Origin: Phlegmacium glaucopus
Lineage: Eukaryota > Basidiomycota > Agaricomycetes > Agaricales > Cortinariaceae
Assembly (NCBI GenBank): GCA_015039465.1
Contig: MU130382.1
Coordinates: 540,386 to 604,385, forward strand
Length of the DNA stretch: 64,000 nt
Direction of reading: 5' to 3'
The position numbers and the translations under genes are program-made. This document shows positions 33,530 through 43,390 of the stretch, piece by piece. The notes below the pieces were generated by a model. That model worked only from the letters and a program-made list of their open reading frames with translations. It was not told where the DNA came from and made no database searches. The first letter of the stretch is position 1. Each line of letters opens with the position of its first letter.

Positions 33530-34830
33530 TCTTTTCTTCACGAATGAGAGTTTTGAGAGATTGACGTTCATCGACAGCTAGGACACTTGAGGAAGCTTTG
33601 CTATGTTATGATATGCGAACATCTTTGCAATAGAGGTGATGCTTACAATTGACGATATTCTTCCAACTCTTTTCGCTCAAGGCCTCTTTCGATATCATTG
33701 TTTCAGTTTTCGCGTCGAATGCGCGAGCTGGGTCTCCGTCGACACCAACTCAGGTCTCTGTATACAAAATATTTAGAGAAGGCTCAGGTTAGTTTAAAGT
33801 AGATGATACCTTACCATCTAGAGCCTTTTCTACATTCTGGACATTCTTCTCCTTCCGCATCAGTGGTTCGTGCTTTGGCTTGATCGGGAGGCACGCTTTC
33901 GGAGCCTTCTCGTAAATGTTTTGTTCTTGACGTAGGCCGCCCAGGTCCTTGTTCTCCTTGACGATAGTCCGCGGTTTGTCTTCAATTAACCATATCGATT
34001 AATAAACAAGATAGGTTCCAGGATGAGTTGATCCCTAGAACATGTTCAGCAAGCAGAAAATCGCTGGCGATGATTACACTTACCTGTTCTTGACACAGTT
34101 CCCTATTATACTGCTTGATTTCTCCCGCAATTCCTCTCCGCTTCGTAAAGTTGAGAGCGGCATTCTCAGTGGCTCGTTCTTGAGCTTCTTTTGCTGTCTC
34201 GTATTCTGGAGCAGATTATAATGATCCAGTTATGAGACAAGAGTGTTTCCGAGGTGATTGGGACCCGACGGCCTTCCACGCCACCTTGAAATACAAGAAG
34301 TATTTTGACTTTGGCGAGGATATTGTGAGAGAGACGAGGGCTGCATTGTAAGCCACGTATGTGAACTGTTTTATCGTTCAACTTACACTCGGATGCTCCA
34401 GCAGTTGATATCTTGAAGCTCATAAGTCAATGAGGACGCACGCAGAATTTGAGCTGACTTACATTTGGTTAAAACCACCATTCCTTCTGTTCAGCATCAA
34501 CAAAGAGTGCAGGGCCTTCTTCGCCGTTCCCTCGCCCCAGCTCACCGTCTTCCACTTTCCCCTCCACTGGAGCTGTTCCATCCTCGATCCCATTCCCCAC
34601 TAGTCGCCTTCTTCCTCAGTATACCAAGTCCTTCAGCTGAGCAATCCGCAATTACGCGTTCTTTACTCCTAAAACAAAGAATATTGCATCCATCAAGTTC
34701 GACTTTCCAGCACCGATCACTGAGTGTATGGGCCGATTGACTGGTGTCCTCTGCGTTGAAAACGAACTTGGTGAGCCCTGCATCACGTTGGAGGGGTTTT
34801 TTTTTAAAAAAAAACCAGTTCTAACCCTTG
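33530..34830 (-). pseudogene. SMC1 cohesin ATPase 5' fragment, copy 2
   Basis: A second copy of the 25240-26560 block in the same orientation. The minus strand has GAGKSNLMDAI-type Walker A (about 34710-34680), a GKVEDGELGRGNGEEG acidic linker, FKISTAGASECKLNDKTVHI (34423 onward), SHNILAKVKILLVFQGGVE, and the early coiled coil. Stops and frameshifts differ in part from copy 1, so the two have decayed independently or diverged since duplication. Flanks beyond the gene also match (CTCTCATGGCATGTGGC at about 26666 and 35078). Confidence 0.82.
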
Positions 34831-35174
34831 TATTAAAGTTGTGGTCTGGATCTCATGTTGAACTAAACACAACCACTTCGTGTTGTCGCGCTCAGAACTC
34901 AGGAATCATCGTTATCCAATGTCCACACATGACAACGCCTCCAAGACTGAGATGTTTCATTTCTTTTCACCTTCTGGAATCGCTTTATGTCGAAATCCCA
35001 CCAAAGACGCCTCCTATACAACCCACATGATTATTCTGTAGAAACTGTAGTGAAACTCTTGCATGGGATCGATGTCATCGCTCTCATGGCATGTGGCCCG
35101 GGGAAAACGGGAAAACAATATAGGTGAGAACGACTGTCTTCCTGCCGCATTTAGGTCTGTCTAGGGGAGACTAT

Positions 35175-35320
35175 GTTTCACCACTCTTCGTTTACGACAA
35201 CAAACCAACCTTGTTCTCTTATATTGTCAGCAACCAAAGGCGAAATATTTGCCTTGAACAACCCAGTCGTTAAAGTCTTGATCAATAAAAACCGAAAACA
35301 GGATTCTGATTCTCGTACCA
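35175..35320 (-). pseudogene. PTR2 transporter fragment 2, fused to a neurofibromin piece
   Basis: The stretch containing GTTTCACCACTCTTCG and AGGCGAAATATTTGCCTTGA matches the transporter fragments at about 37815-37945 and 46155-46290. It encodes the ISPLVAEQY...TKSGET region. At about 35322 it meets a neurofibromin-derived piece in the opposite coding orientation. Confidence 0.7.
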
Positions 35321-35324
35321 ACTG

Positions 35325-35590
35325 ATTTAATACCGCTCACGGATGTGAGCGTTGTCTCCACCGGTCCAGAGCTTCATAAATCCATCATTGATCAACAGCA
35401 AGGTGTCACGGTCTACTTCCGAGAGTCTCATCACCCTCACGAGGTATATGAAAATATGTAAATGCAGGCTTCTTTGTTCTTCTGACATTACGATCTGCCA
35501 AGGAACCGAGGTACAAGCTCTTCTAACACAACGGTTCCCGAGGTTCTCGAATGTGCCTGCCACTCGTTACACATCGGTTTACTTAGTGTT
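35325..35590 (+). pseudogene. Neurofibromin fragment, antisense to the parent
   Basis: TTTAATACCGCTCACGGATG through TTACACATCGGTTTACTTAG matches the coding strand of the neurofibromin gene at about 49460-49165 with small gaps, including an intron boundary. It covers a stretch of the region after the RasGAP domain. Carries indels; noncoding. Confidence 0.75.
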
Positions 35591-35703
35591 GATAGCCTGT
35601 AGAATCATACGACAAGTAACCCACAAGGTAGAGATAGACAAAATTTAAAACAAGGACAGGACGAGTATAGCTATAGCAAAGTCTAAGATTAGATACGATA
35701 TCA

Positions 35704-36494
35704 TCAGCCAAGATTCTGATAAGGGTTGTATGTGACGTCATCTGGAAAGGTGTTGAAATAGTCTATGTCAATATTAGGTGGGTATGGCGGGTATGTCTGA
35801 TCATCAGGGATTGAGTGTGGGTCGTAAAATGCGGGTCGGTAAGGGTTGACAGAGGGGAAGTCATTGTTGGTTACATATCCGTACGACTGGTTTGCCATAG
35901 AGAAAATATTATCTAAGTCCCCCTGACTAGAATTGAAATCTTCCCTGCGGAAAAGGGGATAGGGCTGGGGAAAACTGGTAATTGGAGGGTAGGAAGGCCC
36001 CGTACCATAATACGTATTTCGAGTCGCGTTGTCAGTATCCCCAGAAATAGGGACCGATACCGGAATTTGGGAGTGAAGAAGAATATCGTTTGAGGGCAGG
36101 ATGGGTATAAAATGCGACGCCGAGTCCTGGGCTGGAATAATGGCATCGTTTACATGCGAGGCCAAGGGCACATTTGATTTGGACGCGGGGAAAGGGCAAG
36201 TACTAGTTTAAACCGCTAGCTTTGAGCATCTATAGGTATATTCGGGGAATTCGACCTACGCTGTCTGTGTCGCGTTGCTGTCATTAAAATCGGCCAACCT
36301 GACTCCGTTATGCAACATCTATGCGGCAGGTAAGTAAATTATATATGCAAAGAGAGGTTGCTTGCCTCTACACCAGACTCAATCAGCAATTTAGGCATTT
36401 TCCTTTGCTTGAGAACTTTCCCTGGCTCCGAGACTTTCCTTCTTGGCTTATTGGACTTTGAAGGTTTCATCTTGGAGCTTTTTGTTGGAGACAT
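35704..36494 (-). CDS. Unrecognised spliced gene, copy 3 of the three-member family
   Basis: Exons 36494-36366, 36318-36260 and 36202-35704 give 228 residues. Exon 1 starts MSPTKSSKMKPSKSNKPRRK, exon 2 is nearly identical to copy 2, and exon 3 contains HVNDAIIPAQDSASHF, SYPPITSFPQPYPLFRREDF, IDYFNTFPDDV and ends YNPYQNLG. It is shorter through in-frame losses in the tail before DYF. The GC-AG first intron is kept. The nearest relative is copy 2; both lie on the minus strand about 6.4 kb apart, each preceded by a homologous 5' flank. No known domain. Confidence 0.72.
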
Positions 36495-37170
36495 CGTAAT
36501 CTATGTCTACGAAGGTTGGAGAGGAAAGCATCGAAAGGCATCTTCTTTTAAGGCTGAGGGTTCGGGGGTTGTGGGTTCCGTAGAGTTCAAGTTGACCTAC
36601 AATTCTTAATTCAAGGCTGTTCAAGTAGAGGTATATTTCCCCAAACGTTGGTTGCACTGGGTATGGCGACTCGGAGGGGGTGAGAATTTTAGATTCCAGC
36701 TCGGTGCCAGTCTCATCCTCATTCCATCCTGGGTATTGTCTGCAATGTCTGGCCCATCAATTCGCATCAATTTCACCCAGAATGGAAAAGGGACAAGGCT
36801 AGGGCTAGTTTCGCTAGGTTTTGCTCCACAGACAAAAAAATAAATGGCTATATGTGGACAAGCAAAGTCATCTTCCATTTTTGGGCATAGTGCCAGTGGC
36901 GAGATAATATGGGCCTCGTGGTAGGCTGCCGCCGCTCAGTTGAGCCACAGCAAGTTATCACTCAATTTAGGCAGTTCGATGTGACGAAACATTTACTTCT
37001 CCTCCTCTGAGGTTGTACCACAAGGCTTCTCATGAGTAGAAAACACCATTGCTGGCAGTTTCAACATAGTACTTTAGTAATTAAATCAATTCAATGGGTT
37101 GTGACCTGGCACCTACTGAAAGTTGTGACTATTTGGAGAGCACTCTTGAGTAGTCATTGACTTTTCCTTA
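36495..37170. other. 5' flank of copy 3, no further gene
   Basis: 36500-36720 matches the 5' flank of copy 2. The frames at 36621-36878 (minus) and 36652-36843 (plus) overlap each other and have no recognised content. Confidence 0.4.
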
Positions 37171-37428
37171 ATTCTGGATTTGGAACCCTGCTATTCGACC
37201 ACGCCCTTTGCCCTTCGCCCAGAGAACCCGCAGACAATGGAACTTCATGGCGAGATTTAGAAAACGAGAATTATGAACAGGTGTCGTGCCACGACTTCGA
37301 GCCCTTAGAGGTGTTTAGTGTTTCATGTGTAGTACATAGTAACGGTCCAAGTTCGAGTTTCGGCTCACACTGTGACTAACATGTTTGTTACGTGTGTTCA
37401 ATGATAAGCAGAGTTCCAAATCCAGAAT
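37171..37428. mobile_element. Candidate 258-bp TIR element flanked by TA
   Basis: ATTCTGGATTTGGAAC at 37171-37186 is perfectly inverted at 37413-37428, and similarity continues inward (CCTGCTAT against TCTGCTTAT). TA flanks both ends (37169-37170 and 37429-37430), as for Tc1/mariner-type insertions. The interior has no transposase frame. Confidence 0.6.
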
Positions 37429-37503
37429 TACATAAGGTTTGAGGCGAAAACTCAGTACTCAACAGCGGCGCCGTCTGGCTCGAACCGATAACCAGATCGA
37501 GGA

Positions 37504-37650
37504 ATTAACCGTTTTAGCCGAGCCGCAGTTACAGCCTCTCAAATAAGTATAAGTCTGACAATTTGATAAGAATCCAAACGACCGAAAGATTAACCTTTTT
37601 AGCCGAACCGCAGTTACAGCCTTTCAAATAGTAAGTCTGACAATTTGATA
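37504..37650. repeat. 85-bp period direct duplication at a transporter fragment end
   Basis: ATTAACCGTTTTAGCCGAGC... at 37504-37568 recurs at 37589-37650 with few changes, both ending AAGTCTGACAATTTGATA. The second copy runs directly into the transporter fragment. Confidence 0.75.
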
Positions 37651-38040
37651 GGACTCGGAAGGTTTGTGTCCAAACATTTGAGGAGAGACCTGAGGACAAA
37701 GGGCTGCATTGTCACTGCATGGATTGGTCTAGATAATGATTGAATGAAAGATGTGGGTGAGAAAAACCCGAGAGAATGAAGCGAAGTCCATACGGAAGGA
37801 TCGACAATAACGCGTTTCACCACTCTTCGTCACGACAACAAACAACTTATATTGCTCAGCAACCAAAGGCGAAATATTTGCTTTGAACCCAGTCAATACC
37901 TTAAAGTCTTGATCAACAAAAACAGGATTCTGATTCCCGTACCAGATGATCAATGCGATGACGAAAGCTCCAGTAGCACCTTGGTGCTCAATAACACCAG
38001 GTACACCTGCCACGATTAAGATAATATAACCGATGAGAGC
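37640..38040 (-). pseudogene. PTR2 transporter fragment 3
   Basis: The minus strand reads AGVPGVIEHQGATGAFVIAL, then FKANISPLVAEQYK and TKSGET, which are helices 4-5 and the following loop of fungal POT transporters. Downstream frames are broken. It lacks both termini and lies just beyond the duplicated neurofibromin 3' end. Confidence 0.75.
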
Positions 38041-38096
38041 AATAAAAACAGCCTCGTATATCAGCGTCCTTCATTATTTGTGAAGAGTGTCAGGTA

Positions 38097-38164
38097 GGCA
38101 AGATGGCATAGTGTTGGACTGCTGTGTGATCGTAGAGCTTATAGAGATTCCAATCCCGCTCGTC
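38097..38164 (+). pseudogene. tRNA-Ser-like remnant (duplicated at 46418)
   Basis: AGATGGCATAGTGTTGGACTGCTG resembles the A box and GCT anticodon arm of eukaryotic tRNA-Ser, and AGATTCCAATCCCGC resembles the B box/T arm. The D arm is shortened and no acceptor stem pairs well, so this is at most a decayed tRNA or tRNA-derived repeat. Confidence 0.3.
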
Positions 38165-38240
38165 TAATACCCACGTACCAGAAACATCCATAAATACTAT
38201 ATTAATGATCGCAATTTATAACTACAGTAGTTGAAAATAA

Positions 38241-39382
38241 TTAGGATATCATAAGCGTCACCAGGTCGGGTATCCATTGGAGCAGTTTGGTTGCATGCCC
38301 ACGGTTTGGAGGTAAAAATTGGAAGTTGTCCGCCAATCCTTGCATCCCAAGTTCTTCTAGCGCGTTAAGATGTGTGACTGAATTTTCGTCCACCGTGCCA
38401 AGGGTAGACGTCGACCCATGAGCGGCGCTTGAGTTATTGGTTCTGGTGGAATCTTGCAACGCTACTCGAAAGATATTGGAGACCGATCTAATAATGGATG
38501 GATTTGACGAGTTGGCAAAGATATCCTTGATTCGATCTTGTATGTTTTCGTACCTATAAAAGTGCAACAGGTTAACCAGATTATTAACGTGCAAAGAGGA
38601 ATTGATACATACACCGTCGAGATAATATCAGGGTACGAGAAACAAAAGCTGGAGAGTAAACCATATAGAATCTCCGTCTCAGCATCGTCACCCTGAGCGG
38701 TGGAGAGGATGCTTCCCACAAAAGAAGCAACGAGTAATGCTATAGTTGGATCATGGATATTCAGGATATCAGCTGTGAGACAAGGGGGACAACCGTCATC
38801 GTCATCAACATCCGGACTCCCAACATCTACTCCCCACTTGCAATCAACTTTGCTCTCCCTTAAAAGCTGACAGAAGGTGTTCGGTGTGGTTGAAACTGTG
38901 AGAAGGGCGATGAAATAGCCCAAAGCCTCATGGATAGCGATGTCTGAAGGCCTGTCCGAAGTATGAGGATCGTGAGCTGCCACAGTCACCTGTAAAAGAG
39001 TCCTCAACGCAGCCTCAGCAGACTCCTTCAAGGCCGAATGCCGCAAGCCCTTGAAGATGATAGCAGCCAAAGAAAACGAAAAACTTGTGTCAAAAGAAAG
39101 TCTGAGCATTTCATCAAGCTGCGAGGTCACTTCCTCCAATGGCTCCCGAGCCTCTAAGAGAACGTTCTGAACAGAGTTGTTCCTGAACAGGCCTTGTTCC
39201 TCCATATTTTTCAGGGTAACTTGCAAGAGTGTTGATGCTTCAACATAGTACGAAGCATAGCTTCCTTGAAGGAGAGCAACAGCGAGCCAAAAAAGTACGC
39301 AGATACAACAAGATGTGCCAACAATGGCTGGGACAATCTTGCACATACAGCGGAGCATGCTGGTTATTGGCGCTGTGTTGGA
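38241..39382 (-). pseudogene. Duplicated C-terminal end of neurofibromin
   Basis: The frames encode the same sequence as the C-terminus of the gene at 46586-56500 (starting near SMLRCMCKIVPAIVG and ending LLQWIPDLVTLMIS) with only a handful of substitutions, for example N for D in FRNNSVQ. It begins abruptly at 39382 within an exon, lacking the other 80% or so of the gene and any promoter. The very low divergence points to a recent duplication. Confidence 0.88.
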
Positions 39383-40879
39383 TTCCCTGAAGCTACATAC
39401 CAGCCCCTCACGTGTCCGCGAACTTTAAATCTTATCAACAGCATGAGTAGCTGGATCGTGAAGGCCCTGCGCGTTTGCAAAATGATTCCAGAGGTTACAG
39501 ACACGACTCGGAGTAAGTCCTTCCATTTTCGACGTGGATAGTTTAAGGCAGGAGCTATAAATGTGTATGCTTAAGACCAAAGAAGAGGGAAAGAGGGGTC
39601 TTACAACAAGCGTGAGATGCAGCTCCAGTAGTCGGCGATATATGTCTTCATCGTTCAAGTTAAGTACATCATGGTCTCGAGCCCGACTCTCGAGAGTCTT
39701 GAGGCCTGAAAAGCCAAAGGGCAAGACGAGGGGCATTGGTATACGTCGAGCTTGGCTGATGGCGAGATAGGTAAGTGAAACGGTAGCAGATGGTATGAAA
39801 AGTGGCTTACCTGTCATTGATTTAGAGATCCTAGTAGTTCGGTAAAGGATCAGCGCTCAGCAATCGGGGCCACCGTCGACGGTCTTGACATCAAGGGCGT
39901 GAAATGGGTTGAAGTGAGAGGGATTCCAGTGGAGCAGTGCTGATCTTGAGGATACGCGGTTTCTAAAAATAACACCAGTTACCTTCCACTATATTAATAA
40001 TTCTAACTCCAAGACCCCCCTCTGAACTCCTTAACAAGATTATTACAGTGGGCAAGTAGTCGTTTTCAAGGGACAGCAGCATTCACTGTAACTCCATACT
40101 CCCTACCATCGCGTCTCTAACCTCATACCCAAGTTATTGCAAGGTCGTTGGGACCGATTGCTGTGACCTTTTTCCATTCTCTATGGACATATGCTAGGTC
40201 TATTCAGTTCTACACTGCCCACAGCCGTCTCAAAGACAACGCAGCACGCCAGGATGGGTGACAGAACGTTAAGCCTCTGAGTCTTCGTCCTCGTTAAAGC
40301 GGAATTCACGGCGATGATTACCACACCCAATTCCAAGACCACCCCTTCCGCGCTCCTGACTTATTGCTACTTGTCCACCAAAGCAGATTGGAGAATGCGA
40401 CGACTGGATCGAAGCCCAGTCACAACCGGCACACAACCTCCTACCTTATGTGTCCTGCCCAACGGCTATTCCCTTCTGATAAACGACGGCGGCTTACAGT
40501 ACTGAAGTGGCGTTAACGCCACCAAAGACAACCCAAACGAAAGAAAGATGTGAGGGAGTCATGGCCAAATCTTCGTGGTTCATACAGGTGCTAATTCTGC
40601 TTGCGCCAAAGTTCGATCAGCTAGTATTCTAGTTGCTCATTCCCGTCACACTGTTTCCCTCCCTCGTTCTGGCTCTTGTCCGCTACGAGAACGGCTAGTG
40701 TGGAGTCTAGCTGACATTCGTCCAAAGTCTTCTGTCTTCATGCATAACTGCCAAGATGTAATGCAAGTATGTTTGGCTCAATTTATTCTCCCTGGTCAAG
40801 AAAATACCAGCTGCAATGAATATCCTACACACAAAAGGCATTCTCAAACTACGTATACACACCACACAAGTAGTACAAG
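39383..40879. other. No recognised gene
   Basis: A minus-strand ORF at 39425-39817 begins at an exon-like ATGACAG followed by GTAAGC, and a short spliced peptide can be drawn, but I know no family. An analogous CAACAG/GTAAGCAAC junction occurs at about 44590, so the two places may share a decayed gene. The rest is the 3' flank of the lectin gene. Confidence 0.35.
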
Positions 40880-42213
40880 TCAACCATAGATATTCGCAAC
40901 GTATCGCAGGGTCTTATCTGGTGACCACGCTCCTCCGTCAATCCCAAAATCACTAATCAACGGAGAACCAGTCCCGAAACCCCCTTTTCCATCATTATAA
41001 GCGACGTGGACCGCTGCGTTTGCAAATCCAAGGATGTCAGCCCGCCCATTACCCGTCAAATCGACCACAAAGCGCGGGTTACTGCCTACCCTCCAGCCAT
41101 TGTTGAAGCCAAAGCCTGGAGAAGCATGCTTGGAGCTCTGGAATGTACCATTGCCATTATTCATCCCCACATACACTCCCCCCTCGCCGAACCCGACGAT
41201 ATCTCCACAACCGTCGCCTGTCAGATCAGCAATAAGTCGTGGATGTTTTTCTTCGACCCACCCTCCTACATTTCGACAGAATTCATTGGACACTTTTATT
41301 ACATTCCGGAATGTCCCATCGCCGTTGTTGAATGCGACGTAAACACCGTCATCTGCAAAACCAACCAGGTCAGGCTTGCCGTCTCCTGTCATGTCCACTA
41401 CGAAGCGCGGGTGCTCGGGGACGCGCCAGCCTTTGCTGTAGCAAAGGTCGGTAAGGACTGGCTTGCCTGGTTGGAAAGTCCCATCGCCGTTGTTATACCC
41501 AACATAAACGTGCGTGTCCCCGAAGCCGACGATATCGAGGAGTCCGTTTCTGTTCACATCAGCGAGGAAGCGCGGGTGCATGTCTACCCTCCACCCCCCA
41601 GCGCGGTACCCAAACTCCGTCGCTGCAAGTTTAGGAGGGGCGAATGTCCCATCCCCATTATTCAGCGATATCAAAACCCCATTATTGCCAAACCCCACAA
41701 TGTCCGCGCGCCCAGTATTTCTGATGTCAGCCATGAACCGGAGGTGCTGCTCAACCCGCCATCCGCCAGCCGCATACGCAAAGTTGCTGAGGACCATCTC
41801 AAGTTTCTGGAAAGTCCCGTCTCCATTGTTCCGTGAAACCCAAACACCAGTTTCTCCAAACCCAACAATGTCGAGGTGCTTGTCACCCGTTGTGTCGGCG
41901 AGGAGCCGTACGTGTTTGTCGATGCGCCAGCCTCCAGCGTCGTATCCAAAGCTCGAAAGTACGTCACATTTTTGGACGTTGAAGCCATTGCGAACAATTG
42001 AAACTCCGGACACTCCAAAACCAATAATGTCTGCTGTCCCAGCATGGGCAGTAGGGACTGGGAAAGGAGTGTTATGTAAATTAATCGAACTGAGAAGAAT
42101 GGGTTTATATTTTACTGACAAGGTAAACTTTGACTAATGACCAATTTTCGGTTGGTCTGGCCTGTTTTAGGGGACACAGAGGAACTGGAATTCTTTTGGG
42201 AGCAAGGTAACAT
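40880..42213 (-). CDS. Seven-repeat beta-propeller lectin, Psathyrella velutina lectin-like
   Basis: Exons 42213-42120 and 42057-40880 give 423 residues. The body has seven FG-GAP/VCBS-type repeats of about 55 residues, each with a D-I-V-G-F-G element and most with NNGDGTF, such as LDIVGFGETGVWVSRNNGDG and ADIVGFGNNGVLISLNNGDG; between them runs GGWRV..HPRF. This is the layout of the mushroom lectin PVL, a seven-bladed propeller that binds N-acetylglucosamine and sialic acid and uses Asp/Asn loops for calcium. No signal peptide is seen, as in PVL. The intron joining LVISQSLP to PTAHAG restores the PVL-like N-terminus; without it the long frame has no ATG. About 23 extra N-terminal residues relative to PVL make the start uncertain. 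Likely roles are carbohydrate recognition in fruiting or defence, by family analogy. Confidence 0.88.
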
Positions 42214-42391
42214 TATTAATTGAGTTAACCGAATTAAGAAAGACGTACTAGATGTCCAATATTTATTACTAGATTTTTGGTACCGTTTGATGTACTGAAA
42301 GAAATATCGCATGAGCCTATACCGCCAGAAAGAGCATACATACAAGGCATGCGCCACATTTCCTGGGCCAGATAGGTTGTTGATAGTCATA

Positions 42392-43390
42392 TTAATGTTC
42401 GTACCTAACGCGCAATCGATAAAGATAATCACATGGGCGCCCTAAAACAACTGACTGACCGGAGTCAACTTGGTCCGGCTCTGAAGTTACTTGGGTATCC
42501 GGTAGATATGGGACGACAGCTTGAAGCTGCCCCCTTATAATGACCTGCTGGCTTTTCGGAGTATTCAGAAGAATATACAGTCCTGTTGCCCTCGAAAGAG
42601 GTACCAAGCCTGCGGAACCACTCGAAAGATTGATTCCTAGATTTGTATTTGGAGCGACGAGCCTTGGGAGGCAAGATAATAAAGAGGAAGGGAATAATAT
42701 AAAATCTGAGTTGAGTGAGCGCTTTAAATCGAATGGCAACTGACCTGCAGTTTCCTGTCCTTTCTAGGTAGCTCTCGAACCAAAAAGGGACGTCCGTCAA
42801 AACCAGTATAGTGCCTTGTGCATCATCCGGAGCCACGTAGGTTCGGTTGTACCTCGACATGAGAGCAATTCCTCCATTCCCGTCATCTTGGACAAGCCAC
42901 TGCGTATAGGTGTTAGATCAGACATGCATATCGGGGTCTGCAGAGCAGTCGGAATATACCTGTTGGTTGAGCCCCCCGTGGAAAGGTTGCGACATCACTA
43001 GGGGAAAACGTTGGAAAGGGCTTTTCGACACGAGACAAACATTACTCCACCTAATTTCTTATCGGGCAAGGAGAGGCTAAGGGCATTACTGTCGGAATCG
43101 ACGATGAATTGTGGGCCATCTGTTGGATGATCGTAAAGATCAGACCCAAAATGCAGAATAAAAACATGGGACGACGGACAAAAGTGTAGGTTTGTATTAT
43201 TGATGGTATTATTGGAGTTGATGTATCCGTCACTCCCACCGCCGAAGAATGGAAGAAAGGAGCGTCCTTCAGTTCAAGCTTCGTTAATACCTCTGAAAAT
43301 AATAAAAAGACCTCGTAAACGAAGCGGAGACTGACTTTGAGCTGGGATAAGTGGCACAACACTTGTGACTGGGGTCTCCAGTAATGACAT
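42392..43390 (-). CDS. Possible small spliced gene upstream of the lectin, unrecognised
   Basis: Exon-like pieces in order on the minus strand: about 43390-43080 (starting MSLLETPVTSVVPLIPAQSQ), about 42903-42750 (WLVQDDGNGGIALMSRYN, then TYVAPDDAQGTILVLTDVPF, bounded by ACGCAG and GCAG/GTCAGT), and about 42670-42440 (RLVAPNTNLGINLSSGSAGL to SGQSVVLG). The middle piece vaguely resembles mushroom ricin-B-type or other beta-trefoil lectins (WxVxDxGNG...), but that is a weak impression. It might be a separate gene or part of the lectin transcript. Exon joins are not proven. Confidence 0.3.

Larger units (their letters stand above)
37540..39382. repeat. Direct duplication of 45960-47730 (transporter fragment plus neurofibromin 3' end)
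   Basis: The block is nearly identical to 45960-47730 in the same orientation, including noncoding spacer. Its right breakpoint is sharp: both copies share ...TGTTGGATTC and then diverge at about 39382 and 47730. Confidence 0.88.

Noticed and set aside
37465..37530. Possible tRNA on the minus strand (GGTTCGAGCC near GGCGCC)
   Set aside because: Contains a T-loop-like GGTTCGAGCC but no A box at the right distance, no pairing acceptor stem and no clear anticodon arm.
21430..40000. Autonomous transposon or LTR retrotransposon
   Set aside because: No transposase, Helitron helicase, integrase or reverse transcriptase motif was seen and no long direct terminal repeats; only short nonautonomous TIR elements are supported.
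41006..42137. Plus-strand frames of 207-276 codons over the lectin
   Set aside because: Shadows of the repetitive lectin coding strand; the minus strand shows regular propeller repeats.
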